Assembly (NCBI RefSeq): GCF_018372215.1
Contig: NZ_JAHAJN010000017.1
Coordinates: 1-9,473 of the forward strand
Source: Negativicoccus succinicivorans
Lineage (GTDB): Bacteria; Bacillota; Negativicutes; Veillonellales; Negativicoccaceae
Direction: 5' to 3'
Length of the DNA: 9,473 nt
Shown: one piece after another, positions 1-4,939 of the stretch
Numbering within the stretch: the stretch's first letter is position 1
Layout of the letters: each line of letters starts with the position of its first letter
The notes under the pieces: model-generated
Told to the model about the DNA's origin: nothing
Seen by the model: only the letters and a program-made list of their open reading frames with translations
Database searches by the model: none
Translations under genes and position numbers: made by a program

Positions 1-102
1 GTTCGGAGTTACATCCGAGAACGGATTCGGGGCCGCGAATGCTGTCGTTGCGCCGAGGACGCAAGCAGCTGCCAATACTGTTGCCAATTTTTTGTTCATC
101 AT
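1..102 (-). CDS. OmpM-like SLH-domain outer-membrane porin (N-terminal fragment, runs off the left edge)
   Basis: Only the first 33-34 codons are in the window. The protein starts with a typical Sec signal peptide: MNKK, then a hydrophobic stretch rich in Ala, Leu and Val, then a cleavage site at A-F-A-A. The mature end begins PNPFSDVTPN, which matches the opening of an SLH domain (usual form NPFxDVP..xWAYDAV). In Negativicutes this arrangement is typical of OmpM proteins, in which an N-terminal SLH domain binds polyaminated peptidoglycan and a C-terminal beta-barrel sits in the outer membrane. Two ATG codons stand in tandem (starts at 102 and 99). The SD AGGAGA at 109-114 is spaced a little better for the one at 102. 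Signal peptide and SLH start are seen; the porin barrel is inferred because it lies outside the window. Another SLH-anchored envelope protein is the alternative. Confidence 0.72.
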   Translation of the reverse strand, partial: MMNKKLATVLAAACVLGATTAFAAPNPFSDVTPN

Positions 103-203
103 TGACACTCTCCTTTTACAAAAATATAAATCCCGTTGCTCTTTTGTGCAGGAGAATTTCAGAATGCGAGTTGCCTGGTTTCCTCTATCCTTAGCTTCTC
201 CCG

Positions 204-232
204 TTAAACAGGTCAGAGCGCAACCTGTTTAA
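204..232 (-). other. Perfect 10-bp inverted repeat at the 5' end of the OmpM-like leader
   Basis: TTAAACAGGT (204-213) and ACCTGTTTAA (223-232) are exact inverted repeats around a 9-nt spacer. If the promoter at 242-250 is right, transcription starts near 234-235, so this hairpin would form the very 5' end of the mRNA. That position resembles the ompA-type 5' hairpins that protect messages from RNase E. It is followed by no U-tract on the minus strand, so it is not a terminator. It could instead be a dimeric-repressor operator just downstream of the start point. Confidence 0.5.
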
Positions 233-241
233 ATTGTCATT

Positions 242-270
242 ATTGTAGCATATGTCTTTAAGAATTTGCG
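242..270 (-). promoter_or_regulatory. Putative extended -10 promoter of the OmpM-like gene
   Basis: Reading the minus strand there is TGC-TACAAT (plus-strand bases 242-250), an extended -10 with five of six consensus bases. The -35 position (about 265-270) is poor (CGCAAA). The start point would lie near 235, giving a leader of about 133 nt before the start codon. Prediction from sequence only. Confidence 0.45.
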
Positions 271-310
271 AGCATTTATCAGTTTTATTTTAATCGTTTA
301 TTGCATAATT

Positions 311-348
311 AAAATCACCGCCGGGGAATATCTCTTGGCGGTGATTTT
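311..348 (-). terminator. Hairpin terminator downstream of uppP
   Basis: AAAATCACCGCC (311-322) and GGCGGTGATTTT (337-348) form a perfect 12-bp stem with a 14-nt loop. Read on the minus strand the stem ends in TTTT followed by AATT, a short U-rich tail. It lies 21 nt after the uppP stop and separates uppP from the OmpM-like promoter. The loop is longer than usual and the U-tract is short, so efficiency may be moderate. Confidence 0.65.
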
Positions 349-369
349 CTATGCCGGACTATTTCTTTA

Positions 370-1164
370 TTAAAACCAAAAATATAAGCAGGTTACCACC
401 GCGAGCGCAAAACGATAGTACGCGAACGAAGCCAGGCTTGAATTATTTAAAAATTTCAGGAACCACAGTACCGACGCATAAGCGACGACGGCGGCAGTGA
501 CAAAACCCAACGCAAAAATGCCGAAATCGCTCCAATGCAAATACCGCCAAATTTTCAATAAATCATATGTGCACGCTACAAACATCAACGGCGCAGCCAT
601 GATGAATGAAAAGTCCGCGGCCGCTTTGCGGGAAATGCCGAGTAACAGCCCGCCTGAAATCGTCGAGCCGCTGCGCGAAAATCCGGGCCATAAAGAAAGA
701 ACTTGAAATACGCCGATCAAAACCGCTTGTTTTGTCGTAATAGCGTCGACATCGGCAGTACGTGTTCGAATATTGACACGTTCCGCAAACAACATCAGAA
801 TGCCGCCCAAGATCAAACCGATAACGACTGTTTGCCAGCCGAATAAATACGTCTTAATAAAGTGATGCGTCAGGTAGCCGACCGCCATCGCCGGCAGCAT
901 CGCGCAAACCAGATTGTAGCAGGAAGTGCCGCGTTTTTTGAACCAGTTTTCGCGCCGCAACATCATTTTAAATTTATCTTTATAAATCAAAAGCACAGAC
1001 AAAATAGCGCCCAACTGAATAAACACTTCAAAAACGCTTTCTTTAGTACCTGAAAACCCGATCATATCTCCGACAATAATCATGTGTCCGGTGCTGGATA
1101 CCGGAATATATTCGGTTAAACCTTCCACAATGCCGATGATTAACGCGGCCAAATATTCATACAT
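370..1164 (-). CDS. uppP: Undecaprenyl-diphosphate phosphatase (UppP/BacA)
   Basis: Integral membrane enzyme that removes a phosphate from undecaprenyl diphosphate, regenerating the C55-P lipid carrier used for peptidoglycan and other envelope polymers; overproduction gives bacitracin resistance. The product is 264 aa, the normal family length, and almost wholly hydrophobic. Both family signatures are present: EGLTEYIPVSSTGH (residues 14-27, the acidic ExxxE and the Ser/His motif) and PGFSRSGST (160-168, with the catalytic Arg). Start choice: AGGAGG at 1172-1177 is 7 nt from the ATG at 1164 but only 1 nt from an ATG two codons upstream (1170), so 1164 is preferred. The NUDIX gene lies 24 nt upstream on the same strand, so they are probably co-transcribed. 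A terminator follows. It may not be the only C55-PP phosphatase in the cell. Confidence 0.96.
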   Translation of the reverse strand: MYEYLAALIIGIVEGLTEYIPVSSTGHMIIVGDMIGFSGTKESVFEVFIQLGAILSVLLIYKDKFKMMLRRENWFKKRGTSCYNLVCAMLPAMAVGYLTHHFIKTYLFGWQTVVIGLILGGILMLFAERVNIRTRTADVDAITTKQAVLIGVFQVLSLWPGFSRSGSTISGGLLLGISRKAAADFSFIMAAPLMFVACTYDLLKIWRYLHWSDFGIFALGFVTAAVVAYASVLWFLKFLNNSSLASFAYYRFALAVVTCLYFWF

Positions 1165-1171
1165 ACTCATT

Positions 1172-1177
1172 CCTCCT
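1172..1177 (-). promoter_or_regulatory. Shine-Dalgarno site deciding the uppP start
   Basis: AGGAGG on the minus strand. The distance of 7 nt to the ATG at 1164 is ideal; only 1 nt separates it from the ATG at 1170. This argues that the protein begins MYEYLAAL rather than MSMYEYL. Confidence 0.8.
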
Positions 1178-1188
1178 GCATGCAGTTC

Positions 1189-1695
1189 TTAGGCCAATAA
1201 GCCTTGATGAAACAACTTGTCCAGCACTATCCGATCTGTCGGGAATGCCAGCTCCGGCAAATCTCGGTAGTGAAAATAACGCGCATCCGCCGCGTCGTCC
1301 GCGGCTTGTAAATCCCCGCCCGTTACCTTGCAAATAAACCAGCAGCCGACACTGAGCGCAGCCGGCTGATGAAAGTTGGACTCGACTTCATAGATGCGCT
1401 CGACGATAACGGTAAGTCCTGTTTCCTCCGCCATTTCCCGAGTCAACGCGTCGCGGATATCTTCGCCCCACTCAATATGGCCGCAGGGAATGCACCATTT
1501 CCCCGGATAGGTTTCGCCGACGGCGCGTTGGACCAGCAATATCGCGCCCGAGTCATTCAAAACAATTCCCGCCACCGCCGCCATCGGATTGCGATACAAA
1601 ATTTTTTCGCAATGCGGGCAATACAAGCGCGACTGCGCCTTATTCATTTTCATTACCGGGGGTGTGCCGCAATACGGGCAATAGCGATAGTCCAT
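1189..1695 (-). CDS. NUDIX hydrolase with N-terminal zinc ribbon
   Basis: 168-aa soluble protein. Residues 1-30 form a zinc ribbon with two knuckles, CPYC (Cys6, Cys9) and CPHC (Cys26, Cys29). The rest is a NUDIX fold with a textbook box Gx5Ex7REUxEExGU at residues 72-94 (G72, E78, R86, E87, E90, E91, G93), whose glutamates bind Mg2+ or Mn2+. NUDIX enzymes hydrolyse a nucleoside diphosphate linked to another moiety. The zinc ribbon recalls NudC-type NADH pyrophosphatases, but the protein is much shorter than NudC and lacks its usual SQPWPFP-type motif, so the substrate cannot be named; ADP-ribose, NADH or a damaged nucleotide are possible. The SD GGAGG (1700-1704) is 4 nt from the ATG. It lies directly upstream of uppP. 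A terminator hairpin ends only 2 nt before its SD, so expression probably depends on read-through or an unseen promoter. Confidence 0.9.
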   Translation of the reverse strand: MDYRYCPYCGTPPVMKMNKAQSRLYCPHCEKILYRNPMAAVAGIVLNDSGAILLVQRAVGETYPGKWCIPCGHIEWGEDIRDALTREMAEETGLTVIVERIYEVESNFHQPAALSVGCWFICKVTGGDLQAADDAADARYFHYRDLPELAFPTDRIVLDKLFHQGLLA

Positions 1696-1706
1696 GCCGC
1701 CTCCAC

Positions 1707-1739
1707 AAAAAAGAAGAACCGCTTCCGCAGAAGCGGTTC
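1707..1739 (-). terminator. Intrinsic terminator after the BrxF-like gene, abutting the NUDIX ribosome-binding site
   Basis: GAACCGCTTC (1716-1725) and GAAGCGGTTC (1730-1739) make a perfect 10-bp stem with a 4-nt loop. On the minus strand it is followed by TTCTTTTTT (1715-1707), a strong U-tract. The hairpin begins 16 nt after the stop of the BrxF-like gene. The U-tract ends 2 nt before the GGAGG of the NUDIX gene, leaving no room for a promoter between them. Confidence 0.85.
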
Positions 1740-1755
1740 CTCAGCTATGGTTACA

Positions 1756-2220
1756 TCAGTTCAGCGTAATGACCTGTTTCGGATCATCAATGTCAAAACT
1801 GAAATAATTTTCTTTGCTGTTATGTTCCAACTTTAAAGTCTTACCGTCAAACGAGCCGCGCCAGCCAACGATAATGGTATGATCCTGACTGAGTTTTTTA
1901 ATAACTTCCAGCGGTTCCAATTTAAAAATCGGTGCGAAAAGGATTTCTACGCCGTCTAAAATCACGACATCCGCAGCAAGCGCCTTAAATGCTTTCACAA
2001 AAGATTCTTTCGCTTCCACCTTGCGCTCTTCGTTTTCCATTTCAAACAGTTTTTCCATTAAGAGCTCTTTGGCTTCTACGTAAGTATAGTCTTCCGCTTG
2101 TTCCACTTCCCGCAAAAGTTTGCTTTTCCCCGAACCGGCACCGCCGACCACAAAGAGCAACTTTTCCGGTAATTCCTGAACTTCCTGTACACGTGCCTTT
2201 ACATCTGCTACTGTCACCAT
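1756..2220 (-). CDS. Small P-loop ATPase resembling BrxF of BREX-3 systems (orphan)
   Basis: 154-aa soluble protein. Residues 22-33 hold a Walker A loop, GGAGSGKS (K32, S33), right after a hydrophobic strand. Residues 84-94 hold a Walker B-like strand, VVILDGVEILF (D89). The region from there on (ILFAPIFKLEPLEVIKKLS, then HTIIVGWRGS, residues 93-123) matches what I remember of BrxF, the ~150-aa P-loop protein of type 3 BREX phage-defence loci, in spacing and key residues. No other BREX-3 gene (brxC, pglZ, pglX-type methylase, helicase) is in the window, so defence activity cannot be assumed; a stand-alone cellular role is equally possible. The SD is weak (AGGGG, 9 nt before the ATG). It lies 59 nt after the secreted repeat protein on the same strand and ends in a strong terminator. 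P-loop fold is sure; the BrxF link is recalled, not searched. Confidence 0.68.
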   Translation of the reverse strand: MVTVADVKARVQEVQELPEKLLFVVGGAGSGKSKLLREVEQAEDYTYVEAKELLMEKLFEMENEERKVEAKESFVKAFKALAADVVILDGVEILFAPIFKLEPLEVIKKLSQDHTIIVGWRGSFDGKTLKLEHNSKENYFSFDIDDPKQVITLN

Positions 2221-2253
2221 GCTATCACGCCCCTGTACAATTTTGTTATGGTT

Positions 2254-2282
2254 ATTATAATATAGATTTTCCGAAATGGCTA
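2254..2282 (-). promoter_or_regulatory. Possible promoter of the BrxF-like gene
   Basis: A consensus TATAAT lies on the minus strand at 2254-2259 in the short AT-rich gap before the gene, but the -35 position (about 2277-2282, TAGCCA) does not match and there is no extended TG. No terminator separates this gene from the repeat-protein gene upstream, so co-transcription is also possible. Confidence 0.3.
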
Positions 2283-3440
2283 GACTTGCGCGTCGGATTT
2301 ATCTTGTGATTTGCGCGTAAAACCGTAGCGTTCCTCTGGCGTAGCCGCCTCGCTGATCCGCCCTTGCGTCAAAATGATGTCCGTCAACTGATCTTTTTGC
2401 GTATCCAGTACAAAGACCAAGTAAAGTCGTTTCGCAAGATTTTGCGGATAATACAATAATGCGGTCTGCTGTTGATCGCCGACATGCACGATGGCATTCG
2501 GCTCTCCGTAAACATGCGTCACGGTGGAAAGGCTGTCACCAATCGCAATGCCTTTATCCGTCGATGCATTCGTATTGCGTAAAAATACGCGTTTTATTTT
2601 TTGCGTCTTACCTTCTACCGTTACTCCGAAGTCACCATGCATCCAAATTTCGTTTTCTCCCTGCGTCAAATGCGTTTCCCACTCTGACCAGGAGGGCTCT
2701 CGGTACATTGTTCCCGGAACAAATCCCAATAGCGATGCCGGTGTATTTACGGTGAATGACAAATCATGTTTCTCTTTGGGTAAAGCGACATATGCCAGCT
2801 GCATTGACTTGACCTGCAATTCATGTATGGCAAAGGTCAACTCATAGTTAATTTCATTTTCGTACAGCCGATAGCGGTAGTACGAAGTTTTTGTCGACGG
2901 CTCATACTCTACTCGAGAAGGCGTGCCGTATACGCGGATTACATTTTCACGGCTGTTACCGATGCCGATACCGCGCGGTGTCATGAGCTTTGCTTTGGTG
3001 ACTGTAAGCGCACTGAGTCCGGTCAGTGTTCGCATCGGTTCCACTCCGATCGCCGCAGCCGTTTTTTTACCATACGGCAAGTTCTGTTGCACTGTCGCTT
3101 CCGCCTCTGTAAAATGGTAGCGATCAATATGATTGCCTCGCACGATGGTAAGAGGTGCTCCCAGCACGTCAGCTAATTTCGCCGAGGCGTCACCGAGGCG
3201 CAAACCTCCTACGGAAAAATCTTGTGCCGCAAGCGGTTCGTTTTGAATTTTAGCAACACTCCATACAAGCATTTTCTGATTCCCGTCAGGACCCGTTTCC
3301 TGATGCGCGGTACCGGCCGCTGAATTGACTCCCGGCGGCGTCACCGGCATGGTTATCATATCCGCTTGTGCTGCGGCAAAACACGGTAAGGATATAGCCC
3401 AAGCGGCGATCAAGAACTTTTGTAAACTGTATTTTTTCAT
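2280..3440 (-). CDS. Secreted protein with three tandem GIxIGdS/VYGxP repeats, function unknown
   Basis: 386 aa, starting MKKYSLQKFLIAAW with a Sec signal peptide (hydrophobic to about residue 20, cleavage probably near A-A-A-Q-A, residues 22-26). I do not recognise a named family. Three copies of a repeat are visible: GGLRLGDASAKLADVLGAP (79-97), GIGIGNSRENVIRVYGTP (157-174) and GIAIGDSLSTVTHVYGEP (297-314). Copies two and three, and loosely the first, are followed by Tyr-rich beta strands and a hydrophobic strand. This resembles the BamE/SmpA-like fold, in which a lipid- or protein-binding module begins with an IxxGxSxxxVxxxxGxP turn, but that is inference. No lipobox Cys follows the signal, so it should be soluble in the periplasm. 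Start: GGAGG (3446-3450) is 5 nt from this ATG; an in-frame GTG 12 nt upstream has the SD inside its own coding region and is rejected. It diverges from the SIMPL gene. Confidence 0.8.
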   Translation of the reverse strand: MKKYSLQKFLIAAWAISLPCFAAAQADMITMPVTPPGVNSAAGTAHQETGPDGNQKMLVWSVAKIQNEPLAAQDFSVGGLRLGDASAKLADVLGAPLTIVRGNHIDRYHFTEAEATVQQNLPYGKKTAAAIGVEPMRTLTGLSALTVTKAKLMTPRGIGIGNSRENVIRVYGTPSRVEYEPSTKTSYYRYRLYENEINYELTFAIHELQVKSMQLAYVALPKEKHDLSFTVNTPASLLGFVPGTMYREPSWSEWETHLTQGENEIWMHGDFGVTVEGKTQKIKRVFLRNTNASTDKGIAIGDSLSTVTHVYGEPNAIVHVGDQQQTALLYYPQNLAKRLYLVFVLDTQKDQLTDIILTQGRISEAATPEERYGFTRKSQDKSDAQV

Positions 3441-3487
3441 TATGTCCTCCACGGTACTTAATTTAACCGTTTGTTTCCCTTGCTCTC

Positions 3488-3516
3488 AATTATACCAAAA
3501 TGCAATGTGGTAAAAT
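3488..3516 (+). promoter_or_regulatory. Extended -10 promoter for the SIMPL / flavin-reductase pair
   Basis: TGG-TAAAAT at 3508-3516, an extended -10 with five of six consensus bases. The -35 position (about 3488-3493) overlaps the -10 of the divergent promoter. The start point would be near 3523, about 32 nt before the start codon at 3555. The SD AAGGAGG (3541-3547) is full strength with a 7-nt spacer. Confidence 0.5.
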
Positions 3517-3517
3517 A
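3489..3517 (-). promoter_or_regulatory. Extended -10 promoter for the secreted repeat protein
   Basis: Minus strand TGG-TATAAT (bases 3489-3497), a perfect -10 with the extended TGn. The -35 position is poor and falls on the -10 of the opposite promoter. The start point would be near 3482, about 40 nt upstream of the start codon. Confidence 0.55.
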
Positions 3518-3554
3518 TTCTCAGATGGATTATGTTTTTTAAGGAGGTTTTCCT

Positions 3555-4280
3555 ATGTTACGCAAATGGATTTTAGCAGGCTTACTTGCCACCGGTCTTA
3601 CCGCCACCGGAATGTACGGCGCGCAGGCCGCTGTAATGGATGCTACGGCGCCGCAACGCACCGTCTCGGTCGAGGGCCAGGCGCAACGCGAGCTGGTTCC
3701 GAATAAAGCGCAGATGCGTTTCGGCATTGAAGGTCAAGGCGCGGATGCCAAAGTAGCGAAAGAAGCCTACGATCAACGCATGCAATCGGTAGTGGCTGCC
3801 CTTAAAGCGGCCGGCGTGAAAGACAAAGACTTGAAAACTGCCAATTTCTTAATTACGCCGGTATATACGTATCCGAAAGATGGCACTGCGCCGAAAATCG
3901 AAGCGTATCGTGTAACCAACGAAATCGTCTTCGAAACGAAAGACACCGCTCTTTTGAGCCGCGTGTTGGATTCTGTTGTAAGCGCCGGCGCCAACACGGT
4001 TTCCGATGTTCAGTTTGTCGTGGATCAACCGCAACAGTTGAAAGACGAATTACTGGCCGAAGCCATTGATAACGGTCGGCGCACCGCACAAGTGATAGCG
4101 CGCGCGGGACACACCCGTTTAGGACGCCTGATGAATGCCAGCGTCGCTCCGACAAATGGGTACTGGCCGGCTCCGATGATGGCACGGGTCGCGTCTGATA
4201 ATACGTCTTCCACGCCTCTTTTCCCCGGTAGTCAAAAAGTGTCGATGCGCGTCAGCCTCGTGTTTGAGTTAGTCGACTAG
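3555..4280 (+). CDS. SIMPL-domain (DUF541, YggE-like) secreted protein
   Basis: 241 aa. The first 26 residues are a signal peptide (MLRKW, a hydrophobic run, cleavage near A-Q-A-A), so the protein acts outside the cytoplasm. The rest fits the SIMPL/DUF541 family: opening strand RTVSVEGQAQRELVPNKAQM (35-54), a helix with KEAYDQRMQSVVAALKAAGV (69-88), the conserved KDLKTANFLITPVYTY segment (92-106), a YRVTNEIVFET strand (118-128), and a helix with LLAEAIDNGRRTAQVIARAG (166-185). It ends in a conserved beta strand, VSMRVSLVFEL. Family length is about 230-250 aa, so it is complete. E. coli YggE is linked to oxidative-stress tolerance; the molecular function is not established. The flavin-reductase-like gene follows after 10 nt, with its SD overlapping this stop codon, so the two form an operon. 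Confidence 0.92.
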   Translation: MLRKWILAGLLATGLTATGMYGAQAAVMDATAPQRTVSVEGQAQRELVPNKAQMRFGIEGQGADAKVAKEAYDQRMQSVVAALKAAGVKDKDLKTANFLITPVYTYPKDGTAPKIEAYRVTNEIVFETKDTALLSRVLDSVVSAGANTVSDVQFVVDQPQQLKDELLAEAIDNGRRTAQVIARAGHTRLGRLMNASVAPTNGYWPAPMMARVASDNTSSTPLFPGSQKVSMRVSLVFELVD

Positions 4281-4290
4281 AGGCGTTCAT

Positions 4291-4812
4291 ATGGCGACAG
4301 AATGGAATACTCTTACTCCCGCCGAAGCCGCCGCCAAGTTTGTCGGCGCTGTTCGCGGCGGTATATTTTTAACGACAGGCACGCTTACCGAAGCCAACTC
4401 GATGTATTTAAATTGGGGATCGATCGGTTACCGTTGGCGGCGATATGTTGTCACGATTTGCGTAAAGCCGTCACGATACACGCATGAACTTTTAGAAAAA
4501 AGAAATGAGTTTACGATCTCCGTCCCTTTGCGTGATGATTACCGCGCGATGCTTCAATATTGCGGTACGCACAGCGGCCGCCATGAAGATAAAATCAGCG
4601 CGGCGGGTCTGACTCTTTGCGCTCCCAAACAAGGCAGCACACCGGTGTTAGGCGGCACGGGATGGCTGCATTTGGAATGTCGTACTTTGCAGTCGCTGGT
4701 ATTTCCTAAAGAGAGCTTGGATCCGGAAATTTTCAGTTTCTTTTATGATCGTGATCGGGATGATGTACATACGTTTTACGTAGCGGAAATCACGAGTGCT
4801 TACGAAGTATGA
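4291..4812 (+). CDS. Flavin reductase family protein (flavoredoxin-like, FMN-binding split barrel)
   Basis: 173 aa, soluble. The sequence follows the flavin-reductase-like domain: GGIFLTTGT (23-31), NSMYLNWGSIGYRWRR (36-51, the segment that normally wraps FMN), VKPSRYTHELLEK (58-70), EFTISVPL (73-80) and YCGTHSGRHEDKISAAGLT (90-108), the last being the most telling family motif. Members bind FMN as a split-barrel dimer and act as NAD(P)H:flavin reductases or as flavin electron carriers; which applies here cannot be told. There is no iron-sulfur or rubredoxin extension. The SD (AGAGG, 7 nt before the ATG) overlaps the stop of the SIMPL gene, so translation is probably coupled. A terminator follows 9 nt after the stop. 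Confidence 0.9.
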   Translation: MATEWNTLTPAEAAAKFVGAVRGGIFLTTGTLTEANSMYLNWGSIGYRWRRYVVTICVKPSRYTHELLEKRNEFTISVPLRDDYRAMLQYCGTHSGRHEDKISAAGLTLCAPKQGSTPVLGGTGWLHLECRTLQSLVFPKESLDPEIFSFFYDRDRDDVHTFYVAEITSAYEV

Positions 4813-4821
4813 TTTTTTTGC

Positions 4822-4856
4822 AAATAGCCGTTCTTTTGAGCGGCTATTTTCTTTTT
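4822..4856 (+). terminator. Intrinsic terminator of the SIMPL / flavin-reductase operon
   Basis: AAATAGCCGTTC (4822-4833), loop TTTT, GAGCGGCTATTT (4838-4849) form a 12-bp stem with one G-U pair, followed by TCTTTTT. Classic rho-independent form. Confidence 0.88.
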
Positions 4857-4882
4857 GTATATCACAAGAATACATTTGTCTA

Positions 4883-4911
4883 TTGTCTTTCCACACTTAT
4901 TTCGCTATAAT
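4883..4911 (+). promoter_or_regulatory. sstT promoter
   Basis: TTGTCT (4883-4888), a 17-bp spacer and TATAAT (4906-4911) give a good vegetative sigma-factor promoter, placed just after the preceding terminator. The start point would be near 4918, about 22 nt before the start codon. Confidence 0.7.
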
Positions 4912-4939
4912 AAGCATATTAAATTGTGGAGGGATGAAT

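Noticed and set aside
204..232. The inverted repeat as a transcription terminator
   Set aside because: No U-tract follows on the minus strand, and on the plus strand no gene ends here; its place next to the promoter suits a leader hairpin or operator better.
103..369. A small gene or RNA gene in the longest gap
   Set aside because: No open frame with an SD and no tRNA-like fold was seen; a promoter, a leader and a terminator account for it.
1791..1796. A perfect TTGACA (minus strand) in the BrxF-like coding region as a promoter for NUDIX-uppP
   Set aside because: No acceptable -10 lies 16-19 nt downstream; it falls in codons for F-D-I and is likely chance.
1369..1836. A 155-codon plus-strand open frame opposite the NUDIX gene
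   Set aside because: It lies across the NUDIX gene and the terminator, has no SD or family motif, and reads as an antisense shadow.
1756..3440. A BREX or other phage-defence island around the BrxF-like gene
   Set aside because: No methyltransferase, PglZ-type phosphatase, BrxC-type ATPase, helicase or nuclease is encoded; the neighbours are envelope, redox and housekeeping genes.
4796..4939. An N-terminal extension of SstT of about 48 residues in the same frame
   Set aside because: It overlaps the end of the flavin-reductase gene, an intrinsic terminator and the sstT promoter, and a strong SD sits 6 nt before the ATG at 4940.
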